NCBI GenBank assembly: GCA_039026235.1
Contig: JBCCMQ010000004.1
Location: 1-64,000 of the forward strand
Reading direction: 5' to 3'
Length of the DNA stretch: 64,000 nucleotides
DNA from: JBCCMQ01 sp039026235
GTDB lineage: Bacteria > Pseudomonadota > Alphaproteobacteria > Rhodobacterales > Rhodobacteraceae
Part shown: piece after piece, positions 1 to 7,443 of the stretch
Numbering within the stretch: the stretch's first letter is position 1
Layout: every line of letters begins with the position of its first letter
Notes under the pieces: model-generated
Told to the model about the DNA's origin: nothing
What the model saw: only the letters and a program-made list of their open reading frames with translations
Databases searched by the model: none
Made by a program: the position numbers and the translations under genes

Positions 1-186
1 CAGTGCCATAGCCACTGTGTTGCGGTTGGACCGCGAATTTTGAACAGCTACAATCACTTTCCTCAACGACACGTCGATCTCTCTGTTGCGGTTGGACCGC
101 GAATTTTGAACAGCTACAATCCCAAATTCAGACGTCCAAGACTCATTCCAGTTGCGGTTGGACCGCGAATTTTGAACAGCTACAAT
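1..186 (+). CRISPR. End of a type II-C CRISPR array (3 complete repeats)
   Basis: Three identical 36-bp repeats lie at 19-54, 85-120 and 151-186, each starting GTTGCGGTTGG and ending GCTACAAT. They are separated by two 30-bp spacers (55-84 and 121-150). Bases 1-18 are the end of another spacer, so the array continues beyond the left edge. The anti-repeat at 5083-5110 is complementary to the plus-strand repeat, which fixes the crRNA direction as plus. Each repeat also holds TTGGAC at repeat positions 8-13 and TACAAT at 31-36, 17 bp apart. This resembles a built-in promoter of the kind known for Neisseria II-C arrays, so each spacer may have its own start site. I recognise no target for the spacers. 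Confidence 0.97.
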
Positions 187-218
187 CGATCGCCGATCAA
201 GGCCTTGAAAATACAAGG

Positions 219-256
219 TTTTGAGGGTTGGTCATTGTTACTTTTCAGAGCAAATC
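219..256 (+). repeat. Possible degenerate terminal CRISPR repeat
   Basis: About 30-34 bases after the last perfect repeat, the sequence keeps traces of the repeat: a TTG start, GGTTGG, a C, a TTTT run and a final CAAAT. Several mismatches and small indels are needed to align it. Degenerate last repeats at the trailer end are common in CRISPR arrays, so 187-218 may be the last spacer. The similarity is weak and could be chance. Confidence 0.3.
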
Positions 257-259
257 GCA

Positions 260-565
260 TCAAAACATCACCAGTTGTTTCGGATTTTCACGAGCCGTCC
301 TGCGGCCCTGATCTGAGAAATGTATGATATCACGATACTGGCGGTCGGTGAAGTTCAAGATCTGCACATCGCCTGATTCGGGCAGGTTTCGTTCTATGCG
401 GCTCACTCGGGTTGCAAACGCTTCCTTGCCATTCACAAACCTCGCGTAGACCGAAAACTGGCTGCGTTCAAAGCCTTCATCCAGCAGGAAGTTGCGGAAA
501 GCGCCAGCATCTTTCCTTTGCTTTTTGCTATCCGTAGGCAAATCGAACATCACGAGAATCCACAT
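260..565 (-). CDS. cas2: CRISPR-associated endonuclease Cas2
   Basis: Cas2 is the small dimeric partner of Cas1 in spacer acquisition. From the ATG at 565 the protein has 101 residues and starts MWILVMFDLPTD, the usual Cas2 first beta strand with its conserved aspartate. A positively charged helix (KKQRKDAGAF) and the core SQFSVYARF follow. A TTG at 604 overlaps the cas1 stop and would add 13 residues. I prefer 565 because Cas2 proteins normally begin at this strand. It is the last gene of cas9-cas1-cas2, and its end lies about 75 bases from the last perfect repeat. Confidence 0.95.
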   Translation of the reverse strand: MWILVMFDLPTDSKKQRKDAGAFRNFLLDEGFERSQFSVYARFVNGKEAFATRVSRIERNLPESGDVQILNFTDRQYRDIIHFSDQGRRTARENPKQLVMF

Positions 566-600
566 CAGACTATACCCCGACAGGTGTGTTGTGGTGGTGA

Positions 601-1512
601 TCAATTCCCCAATCCCGCGAGCACGAGCGGATCAGGGGGGTCAGGCAGGGCAAGGTTCAGCTTGCCCGCTTCAAAGCTCTGCCCCAAGGAGGTTGCCAGC
701 TTCGTGAGGGACACCGAGACCGGCGAGAGCCCGCCTCCAAGAGGCAGATCGGTTGCGATCAGGCGGGCGAGCGATTGCTTGGCGTGCGTATCGACCTCGC
801 AGCCACGCGCGGTCACAATCGCCCGCACGGTGCAGTCGACCAGCGGGCGAAACGGCTCCATCAGATCATCCGCCAGGGCGAAGGAATTGCCCCGATTGGA
901 ATGAAACAACCCGATTGTCGGATGCAAACCTGCCGCCACGACAGAGCGAGCCGTTGCCGCCCTTAAGACGGTGTAACCGTAGTTCAACAATGCGTTTTCA
1001 TCACCTGCGCCGGTGTCGCGCCGGAAATCGGGGCCCATCATGCGCGGCCAGTAATGTCTTGCCGCTTGAGCCTCGACATTCGTGCTGTCGCCAGAGGTTA
1101 TCTTGCGGGCCATGACCATCAGCGGTGCCGAGACCTCTCCGATCGCGTCGAGTGCGGCGGCCTGCATCCGGACCTTGCTATGCACGACTTGCTTCCAGGC
1201 TTGTTTGATCAGCGGCATCTTGGCGCGCCATTGCGCGCGTATACGCGCCCCTTGTGCGTGGTGGCCGTCAAGCGGCATGAGCACGGATTGAGGCGCATGA
1301 TTGGCGGAACAAAGCACGACGGGAGCGCCACGTTCAGACAGTTCAGTCAGCAACGAAGTTGACCATGTCGTCCCATGTGCGTGAACCATCACACCAGCGA
1401 TTTGATCCAGCGGGGTGCGGCCGATTTCGGTGCCGTTTTCAGATACTTTGAGAAACCCCCGGTCGCGAGACAGGTGGCGACCGTCTGTCGCGATGTCAAT
1501 GATCTGATCCAC
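601..1512 (-). CDS. cas1: CRISPR-associated integrase Cas1
   Basis: Cas1 is the metal-dependent integrase that inserts new spacers together with Cas2. The protein has 303 residues, the usual length for subtype II-C. Visible family features are the active-site glutamate in NVEAQAARHYWP (near residue 150), the histidine in GLHPTIGLFHSN and the acidic patch ALADDLMEPFRP, which together form the metal site. The start is GTG at 1512, preceded by AGGGG at a good distance. An 80-bp gap separates it from the cas9 stop, and its own stop is next to or overlaps cas2, so one transcript from cas9 is likely. No cas4 or csn2 is present, which fits II-C. Confidence 0.97.
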   Translation of the reverse strand: MDQIIDIATDGRHLSRDRGFLKVSENGTEIGRTPLDQIAGVMVHAHGTTWSTSLLTELSERGAPVVLCSANHAPQSVLMPLDGHHAQGARIRAQWRAKMPLIKQAWKQVVHSKVRMQAAALDAIGEVSAPLMVMARKITSGDSTNVEAQAARHYWPRMMGPDFRRDTGAGDENALLNYGYTVLRAATARSVVAAGLHPTIGLFHSNRGNSFALADDLMEPFRPLVDCTVRAIVTARGCEVDTHAKQSLARLIATDLPLGGGLSPVSVSLTKLATSLGQSFEAGKLNLALPDPPDPLVLAGLGN

Positions 1513-1592
1513 CCGTTGCCCCTAACGCCCCCACGCGAATCGCTACAGTATCGAGTATATTTAAGCTTTGCCGAATCGCCGAATCCAAGGCC

Positions 1593-4500
1593 TCACCGCG
1601 GCGGACCTGGATCCCTCATGCGGCCCATTTCATCTACAAAAACGCGGCGGCACTTAGCCTTCAATAATGAGTTTGGTCGCAATCGAATGTAGAGGTCCTC
1701 TTTAGTCTTGCGATACCGGTCAGACGCGTTGGCCTCGTTGTGCGGCACAAGCTCAAGCCCACCATTCGTGTCGAATTTTTCCACTGTGGCAATGACAGGG
1801 CCAAATTTGCTGTCTTCCAGACGAACAAGGTCGCCCTTGTAAAATCTGTGAAGGCGCTTCGCGGCCGGGTGAGGTCTGGTTTTTTTGTCCTTGTGGGCGT
1901 CAAACGTCGAAACAACGTGGTGGGTGACTGTTCCGTCCGGCAGCCGCCAGACTTCATAACGACTGTTGCTGTCAGGCTTGTACCCCTTGTAGAGAGCACC
2001 GTTTCGGTCCGCGAACGCGATGACAGCAACCGCTTCTTCCAGACGCACCCGGCGCAGTCCAAAATACGGGTTGTCTGAGTGATCCGCCAGTTTGCGCGTA
2101 TTGGCAAAGTCACTTAGCGCCTGCTCGAAGGCCTTGCCATCCAACCCGCGTGTCACCCGTGCCAGATGCCTTTGCAGATCCGTGTCTTTTATGTTTGCGC
2201 CTCGGGTCGTGATGGCAATGTCGCCCGGTTTCAATGAGGAAAGGGGCTTGCGGCTGACAACCGTGCCCTCCTTGGTCAAACCGTAGGCTGTGTCGTTGTG
2301 CAACTGCCCGCTGGTGCTGTCCTTGCCGGATTTGCGCGCAGCAGGGTCGATGCGGCCATGGTCGGCGCGGTGGCTGACGATGGTACGCGACAGCCGTGCG
2401 GCGATATCCTCGCGAAATCCCTCCCAGGGTGGCGGCACCGCGCGGACAACTTCTTCGGCACCGTTCAGTTCATCCATCTTCGCCATGTCGCTGATCCGTT
2501 TGACGAGGGCTCGGTCGGTGGCGGCGATCACGGCGGCGTCAATTGCGTGGTGGCGGTGATCGGTGCGGTTCTTGAGCTTCACGGCCGCCTTGCCGTCCGA
2601 CAGCAAACCGTTGAGACCCCAATGACGGCGCAGCATTTCCGTCAGCTTGCCGGGAACGACCCAGACATGGGATTTCCCGTCAGCGCCGTCATACAATGCG
2701 TCGAGATAGATGCGCGCGATGCGGGACAGGTATTGGGTGTCTTTCAACGCTCGGGCGGAAAAGTCGTTCTCCCCTTCAAACCGTTCCATCGCGTCCGGGG
2801 CAAAGCGCCAAGCCTTATTGGGGGGTAGGTTCTTTAGATTGGCAGCAATGGTGTTCCAGTGCGGGGTCTCGCCCCAGGATTCCCAAGGGGTCCTGTTGGT
2901 CTTTTGGCGATTGAACTCTTTCAGGCAAAGGGTGCGGTTTGCGAAATTGTCGTCCAATGTGCGCGAATAGGGCAGGATATGATCCACGTCGCAGGAGCCG
3001 TCGAATAGCATGGACGCGCTGATCCGCTGGCCGGAATAGGGGCAATTGCGGGTCATCACGTCCTCGCCAAGTGACTCCCACAGCCGCAGGACCATCCGGT
3101 TCGCACCGGTATTGGAAACACCCATTTCTTCCAGCTTTTTTCCTCGTTTGATCGCCGCATCGGTGTTCTTTTTGATGTCACGCTGCACCTCGCGCTTCTG
3201 ATCCTCCGACATCTTGAGGTCACGCGCCAATTCCACAACGATTTCTTTGATCGGCATTGGATCTTCTGGCGTTTTGTAAGTCTCGATTATTTTGTTCACC
3301 AGACGGCGCAGCTGGTTCAGGCCGATATGCACCGTCGGGTTGGTGATCCGGCCAAAGCGGGTCACGTCATCATCGGCCTCGTCATAGGTGCCCGGGATCA
3401 CATGGCGGTCGAGGATCTGCCCGTAATAGGGCAGCGCGTCCAGCACTTCGCCCGTACGCCCGTCCGAGTGATGCCAGCCACAGGCAGCCACCGCGGCGCT
3501 GTAGTAGATCACATCCGCCTCCAACGCCCCCAAAATCCGAGTTGTGGCGGTCAGGCCCAACCGGCCATAGCCTTCGGGCAGGGGTGCATAGGCCGTTGCT
3601 TCGGCATGCTCCCGATCAAGAGCGTGTGTCGTGACAAGCCAATTCACAAGCGCGTCATGTTCGGCCTCGCTCTGCACCGCTCGGATGCGGGCAATCACCT
3701 CCCATTGGGCTGACCAGCCGAGCGTGGACCAGCGCGCACCAAACCTGTCAGGATGCGACAGGCTCGCGCGAACTGGATCACAGGCGATGGCATCTCGGTT
3801 GGCGGTTTCCAGCGTGAAGGATTGTTCGGGACGCAGCTTGATCACCTTGCCAAGCGCCTTGAGCTTCATAGACATGCCGGACAGCGATTTGGTGTGCTTC
3901 TTGTTGTCGAGCGTAAGCACGATCTGATCACGTTCATCCCGAGTCAGCCGCCGAGCCGGTTCGCCGCGCGCGGCAACGCGCAACGCGTTCGCCGTCTCAA
4001 GAAGGATGCGGCGCTGGTTCAGCGGATGTGCGCTGGGGATGCGCTTTTCGTCTGTGAACAGACACAGCCCCACATCCGGGGTCTTGAGTGGGCGCTGGTA
4101 AAAGATGATCAGAGCAATCTCGTCGCGCAATGCCTCTGTCAGGACATCCGGATGATGGGCGGTCTGCACGGCCCAGAGCCGGTAAAACTCCTCGGACAGG
4201 TGGCGGCGGTCAGGGTAGAAATCATAGCCCGCCTCTTGCTTTTCTGCATCGTCCCTGCGTGCGACGGACAGGCGGGTGCGCACGCTTGGCACCTGCCTTG
4301 GGTCGGGCGCTGAGGCCCGTCGCATATGCAAAAACTCGCCAAAGGTGCGCGCGCCCTTGGTCATCATCGTCTGATCAAGCCGTGCCGTGGCGTCTTTGAT
4401 CTTGCCGCTCTCATTGTCGCCGCGATCTGTCTTGCGGTTCGATTTGAAACCGCGCCGTTGATTGAGATGGAACAAGGCCCGCCCGAAATGGGCCAAGGTC

Positions 4501-4823
4501 AAGGGCCGATCCAGGCCCTCCGCACGGAGGGCATAGGGATCGAGCTGTTCCAAAACCTTGGCCTCGCTCGGGTCCTTGGGCATGAGCCCGGCCTCGGACA
4601 TGCGCTTCATCAGGGCGGCCTTGCGGCGCAGATACCTGTCGCGGCGGCGGCGCTGCGCACGAGCGGCGCGGCGATCGACGGCAAGCGAGGCCTTCGACTT
4701 CGGATCGCGCCCGTCCGAGAAAATGCGCACACCGCCGTCGACGACGTCTGAAATTCTTCCATCCTCGGTGTTGTATACCCACCAGCCGATGGAATTTGTT
4801 CCTATATCAAGACCCAAACGCAT
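1593..4823 (-). CDS. cas9: Type II-C Cas9 endonuclease
   Basis: Cas9 is the RNA-guided DNA endonuclease of the system. At 1076 residues it has the compact size typical of II-C. RuvC-I is at the N terminus (GLDIGTNSIGW, D6), followed by an arginine-rich bridge helix (residues 51-70). RuvC-II is at IVVELARD (E531). The HNH domain is CDVDHILPYSRTLDDNFANR (H615 with D614), and RuvC-III is at HHAIDAAVIA (H759, D762). All catalytic residues are present, so cleavage should be intact. The N-terminal half after the bridge helix is the recognition lobe, and the last 250 or so residues should read the PAM. The start ATG at 4823 lies only a few bases downstream of a TATAAT box, so the mRNA may be almost leaderless. 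cas1 and cas2 follow. Confidence 0.98.
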   Translation of the reverse strand: MRLGLDIGTNSIGWWVYNTEDGRISDVVDGGVRIFSDGRDPKSKASLAVDRRAARAQRRRRDRYLRRKAALMKRMSEAGLMPKDPSEAKVLEQLDPYALRAEGLDRPLTLAHFGRALFHLNQRRGFKSNRKTDRGDNESGKIKDATARLDQTMMTKGARTFGEFLHMRRASAPDPRQVPSVRTRLSVARRDDAEKQEAGYDFYPDRRHLSEEFYRLWAVQTAHHPDVLTEALRDEIALIIFYQRPLKTPDVGLCLFTDEKRIPSAHPLNQRRILLETANALRVAARGEPARRLTRDERDQIVLTLDNKKHTKSLSGMSMKLKALGKVIKLRPEQSFTLETANRDAIACDPVRASLSHPDRFGARWSTLGWSAQWEVIARIRAVQSEAEHDALVNWLVTTHALDREHAEATAYAPLPEGYGRLGLTATTRILGALEADVIYYSAAVAACGWHHSDGRTGEVLDALPYYGQILDRHVIPGTYDEADDDVTRFGRITNPTVHIGLNQLRRLVNKIIETYKTPEDPMPIKEIVVELARDLKMSEDQKREVQRDIKKNTDAAIKRGKKLEEMGVSNTGANRMVLRLWESLGEDVMTRNCPYSGQRISASMLFDGSCDVDHILPYSRTLDDNFANRTLCLKEFNRQKTNRTPWESWGETPHWNTIAANLKNLPPNKAWRFAPDAMERFEGENDFSARALKDTQYLSRIARIYLDALYDGADGKSHVWVVPGKLTEMLRRHWGLNGLLSDGKAAVKLKNRTDHRHHAIDAAVIAATDRALVKRISDMAKMDELNGAEEVVRAVPPPWEGFREDIAARLSRTIVSHRADHGRIDPAARKSGKDSTSGQLHNDTAYGLTKEGTVVSRKPLSSLKPGDIAITTRGANIKDTDLQRHLARVTRGLDGKAFEQALSDFANTRKLADHSDNPYFGLRRVRLEEAVAVIAFADRNGALYKGYKPDSNSRYEVWRLPDGTVTHHVVSTFDAHKDKKTRPHPAAKRLHRFYKGDLVRLEDSKFGPVIATVEKFDTNGGLELVPHNEANASDRYRKTKEDLYIRLRPNSLLKAKCRRVFVDEMGRMRDPGPPR

Positions 4824-4834
4824 CTATCTACTCA

Positions 4835-4883
4835 ATTATAAACCGTGTTAGGGCATCTTGACTTTTTTGATCTCAGGGATCAA
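4835..4883 (-). promoter_or_regulatory. cas9 promoter with self-target site and inverted repeat
   Basis: Read on the minus strand, a perfect TATAAT occupies 4840-4835, about 12 bases before the cas9 ATG. No good -35 hexamer is visible 16-18 bp upstream. On the plus strand, 4836-4850 reads TTATAAACCGTGTTA and matches 14 of 15 bases of 5025-5039, just ahead of the repeat-like segment in the tracrRNA gene. The eight bases next to the presumed PAM side match exactly. The bases that follow are GGGCATCT. An inverted repeat TTGATC-5-GATCAA lies at 4867-4883. The site overlaps the -10 box, so bound Cas9 or another repressor here would block cas9 transcription. Confidence 0.6.
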
Positions 4884-4970
4884 GCTTAATGAGAAGCGAC
4901 TTGAGTTGTTTTGGCCGCGTCGCCCGGTCCACCCCGTAACACCGACGCTGCACGATGTGATGTTGAAAGG
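4858..4970 (+). other. Possible decayed duplicate of the tracrRNA region
   Basis: This stretch shares ordered landmarks with the tracrRNA gene 190 bp away. They are TTATAARCCGTGTTAG just before it, CTTGACTTT at 4857-4865 (compare 5047-5055), an anti-repeat-like GGTCCACCCCGTAAC ending at 4940, then TGCAC (4949) and TTGAAA (4963). The spacings differ by several bases and there is no terminator. A tandem duplication followed by decay of the cas9-side copy would explain it. The anti-repeat resemblance alone is weak. Confidence 0.3.
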
Positions 4971-5024
4971 ATAGCCTAAGGAAAGGGTCGGGTCCACATC
5001 ACCCTGCTTCGATTGTAACTGGCC

Positions 5025-5167
5025 TTATAAGCCGTGTTAGTTGTGGCTTGACTTTGGAACATTCCGCACAAATGGTATTGATGTTCAAAATTCGCGGTCG
5101 AGCCGTTAACAAGCATTCGATTGCACCACATTGAAACGCAGGCCACGGCCTGCGTTTTCTTTTTTTT
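5025..5167 (+). ncRNA. tracrRNA, with an upstream extension that looks like a natural single-guide RNA
   Basis: Bases 5083-5110 are the anti-repeat. They contain a 17-nt exact complement of the CRISPR repeat core (GTTCAAAATTCGCGGTC) and then GAGCCGTTAAC, which pairs with the repeat 5' end with one bulge and one mismatch. A tail and an intrinsic terminator (5135-5167) follow. Upstream, 5040-5052 (GTTGTGGCTTGAC) is a degenerate copy of the repeat start. It can pair with 5097-5110 at all 13 positions (three G-U pairs, one bulged U). Further repeat traces are TTTGGAACA and ACAAAT. Bases 5025-5039 would sit where a guide sits and match the cas9 promoter. A short form starting near 5075 would be an ordinary tracrRNA; a long form from about 5020 would be a self-contained guide. 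The transcription starts are not determined: TTGACT at 5048 could serve the short form. Confidence 0.85.
5135..5167 (+). terminator. Intrinsic terminator of the tracrRNA
   Basis: AACGCAGGCC (5135-5144) and GGCCTGCGTT (5147-5156) form a perfect 10-bp stem with a very short loop. TTTTC and eight Ts (5160-5167) follow. This is the strongest intrinsic terminator in the first 10 kb and fixes both strand and 3' end of the tracrRNA. Confidence 0.93.
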
Positions 5168-5433
5168 GCCCTATGAATCACATTCCAGATAACAATCAGG
5201 CAACGCGAACTTCCGCTTTTCACTCTGACAAGAGTGTGGTGCGTAACTGCAGCGGAGGCGGTTTCCCTAAACCTGTGAACCTGTGACCCGAAGCAGGACA
5301 AACCAAAAATCCCAGTAATGAAAGTCCGCTTTCCTCGGCATTACCCAATTCGCGCTTCGGCGGGGCGAATTCACACCTTCCGCCCCGTTGACGGTGTCTT
5401 CACCTGTCGACCTGTCCCTGCCCCCTGCCCTTT

Positions 5434-5997
5434 CTATTCTGGCAGTTCCGTCCACCAGTCGGGCCAGTTGACCTTGCGGGGCGTGCGCGTGGCCTTGAGC
5501 ACGGTTTGCTGTTCTGCGGGGGTCAGCCTGCGCGCACCCAGCCGGTCGAGAGCCGCCTCTACGATCCAGGGCTCGAGGGCCATGCGGGCCGTGGGACGGT
5601 AGCGGTCGAGCTTGCGCCCGATGCGCAAGGGCTCAAGCGCCGTCGAGACTCTGCCGGGCGCAACCAGCACCCGCACGATGGTCAGGTCCCCGGCATCGTC
5701 ATGGAGAACGTGTTTGGCCCGTGCCTCCTCGATCGAGGCGAGCGTCTGGCGCGCGGCGGCGCTGTCGCCTTCGATGCCTTGTTTGGCGAGCTGCAGCAGG
5801 AACGCCTCGGCCGCGGTGACCTGACGGTCTCGACCGCCGTCGCGGATCGTCACTTTCTGGCCCAGAGCCGCATCATAGGGAATGTCGCGCGTCCGTCCCC
5901 TCGGCCGTCCACGGGGGTTGCCACTCTTGCCCTTGGGGAAGCGCGTCGAGACCGGCGGCCGGCCATAGCCCACTTCCTCGTCTGTGCCTTTGCTCAT
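5434..5997 (-). CDS. DUF5681 domain protein (second of two)
   Basis: A 187-residue protein with the DUF5681 signature near its N terminus (STRFPKGKSGNPRGRPRG), a lysine/glycine/arginine-rich motif seen in proteins encoded on prophages and islands. The function of the family is not known to me. I chose the ATG at 5997 because it overlaps the stop of the preceding gene as ATGA. It is distantly related to the gene at 5994-6560, so the two arose by an old duplication or are two parts of one module. The 266 bases between the tracrRNA terminator and this stop hold nothing I can identify. Confidence 0.7.
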   Translation of the reverse strand: MSKGTDEEVGYGRPPVSTRFPKGKSGNPRGRPRGRTRDIPYDAALGQKVTIRDGGRDRQVTAAEAFLLQLAKQGIEGDSAAARQTLASIEEARAKHVLHDDAGDLTIVRVLVAPGRVSTALEPLRIGRKLDRYRPTARMALEPWIVEAALDRLGARRLTPAEQQTVLKATRTPRKVNWPDWWTELPE

Positions 5998-6560
5998 CCG
6001 CGGCTGCCCCTGGGCCACTGCAGATCGCCGGCGTCGCGCGTGCAGCGCCGGATCTCGGCGATGTCCTTGTCTCGCAGTTTTTGCCCGCCGCGCCGCCGGC
6101 GCAGCGCTGCCTGCACCGCCCAGGGCTCCAGTTGCAGCCGCTCGTAGTCATCGTCGGGTCCGAAGTCACGTGGATCCCGGCGGGCGATCCCCAGGATCAA
6201 AAGCGCCGCATTGGCATTGTCCGGATCGATCTCCGTCCGGGTCGCTACTGCCGCGGCCGGGGCCGGCGAGCGCTTTGCCAGAACCTGTTCGCGCTTTGCG
6301 ATCATCTTCAGAACGTCCCGGCGCGCCGTCTTGTTGCCCGCGACCGCCTCCTGATAGGTGCGGTGCTGCAACGCCTCTTCGACGCTCACCTCTTCGGCCA
6401 CACCCTTCCGCGTGATCGTCAGGGTCTTGTCGACGATCACGTCGAACGGGGTGGGCCGCGCGCTTGGCTGCTCTTTCTTCGGGCGTCCCTTCGGATTGCC
6501 GCTCTGGCCCTTCTTGAACCGCTGGGATTTCGGTGGCTGGCCGCCGCGCCTTGAGGTCAT
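5994..6560 (-). CDS. DUF5681 domain protein (first of two)
   Basis: A 188-residue protein whose N terminus (residues 12-30, RFKKGQSGNPKGRPKK) is a clear DUF5681 motif. The rest is helical and charged. Its ATG overlaps the stop of the methylase remnant upstream (ATGA), and its own stop overlaps the next DUF5681 gene. The three genes therefore form one translationally coupled block on the minus strand. In alphaproteobacterial islands DUF5681 genes often sit behind a ParB-domain DNA methylase, as here. No biochemical role can be read from the sequence. Confidence 0.75.
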   Translation of the reverse strand: MTSRRGGQPPKSQRFKKGQSGNPKGRPKKEQPSARPTPFDVIVDKTLTITRKGVAEEVSVEEALQHRTYQEAVAGNKTARRDVLKMIAKREQVLAKRSPAPAAAVATRTEIDPDNANAALLILGIARRDPRDFGPDDDYERLQLEPWAVQAALRRRRGGQKLRDKDIAEIRRCTRDAGDLQWPRGSRG

Positions 6561-7207
6561 GCCGTGGTTCCTTTTACGACAAGTTCCGGCTCCCTTCCGG
6601 TCATCGCCGACCAGCGGGCCAGCGCCACATTCACATAAGCCGGATCGATCTCCACACCGCGACAGACGCGGCCCGCGCGCTCGGCCGCAATCAGCGTGGT
6701 GCCCGAGCCCAGGAAGACATTGAGAACCAGATCGCCGCGCCGGGTGACATCCGCGAGCGCGTCCGCCACAAGCCCCACCGGCTTCACCGTCGGGTGCAGA
6801 TCCAGATCAGCCCGGCGGTTGCCCTGGAAGGTGTTGACCGAAGCGTAATCCCACACATTGGTGCGGTTACGTCCATGCCGTCCAAGCTCCACCATATTGG
6901 TATGGGGCGCATCGCCCACCCGGTAGACGAAGACCAGCTCGTGCTTGGAGCGATAGAGCGAGCCCATACCGGCATTCGACTTGTTCCAGACACATAGGTT
7001 CAGCCGCTCGCCATAGACCTTGGAACCAACCGCCGAGACATCGTCCATATTGCGCCAGTCCATGCACACAAAGTGCACCGCGCCATTGCGCGAGACCTTC
7101 GCACAGGCGCCAAGCGTCTCTTCGAGAAAGCCGCGGAACGCGGTCTCGGACAAAGACAGCCCAATCGACGAAAGCTTGAGCTCGATCAGCACGCAAAGAA
7201 AATGCAA
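6557..7207 (-). pseudogene. C-terminal remnant of a site-specific DNA methyltransferase
   Basis: The reading frame encodes the back half of an N6/N4 adenine/cytosine-type DNA methylase. Visible parts are LSETAFRGFLEETLGA, HFVCMDWRNM, LCVWNKSNAGMGSLYRSKHELVFVYRVGD, HPTVKPVGLVADAL and the SAM-binding motif FLGSGTTLIAAERAG. The N-terminal part, including the catalytic DPPY motif and the ParB-like domain usual in this family, is missing. The first 15 or so residues are unrelated. Upstream of about 7190 no methylase-like sequence continues in any frame I checked. The gene was therefore cut by a deletion or insertion and should be inactive as a methylase. FLGSGTT rather than FGGSGTT is a minor change. 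Confidence 0.8.
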
Positions 7208-7390
7208 GGTAGCGTGGATCTAGTCGGAAAACTGATTTGACATCTGCTCGGCACTCCACTCAGGGCCCTTGCCGAACAGGACTCTGGGCGGCGTTTGAAC
7301 GGATGCTGAGTTGCGACTGCGACGAACCGTTCGAGATAGGCCATGGAAACCGGCATGAGGCGACCCCGAAACATCGAGTTAACAAGCCTT

Positions 7391-7404
7391 ATTGTATGTA
7401 CAAT
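7391..7404. promoter_or_regulatory. Inverted repeat upstream of brnTA, candidate operator
   Basis: ATTGTA-TG-TACAAT is a perfect 6-bp inverted repeat 40 bases before the brnT start. BrnA antitoxins of the known Brucella system bind the promoter and repress their own operon, so this is the natural candidate site. The right arm TACAAT could also be the -10 box. Confidence 0.5.
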
Positions 7405-7443
7405 TTAATCGACAGAATTGCCTATGTGTGGTAACAATTTGCT

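Noticed and set aside
55..150. Self-targeting by the visible spacers
   Set aside because: I saw no matching stretch for the two complete spacers elsewhere in the window. A genome-wide search would be needed to exclude it.
566..604. Longer cas2 from the TTG at 604
   Set aside because: The extra 13 residues (ITTTTHLSGYSL) precede the first beta strand of Cas2 and have no match to the family; the ATG at 565 gives the normal length.
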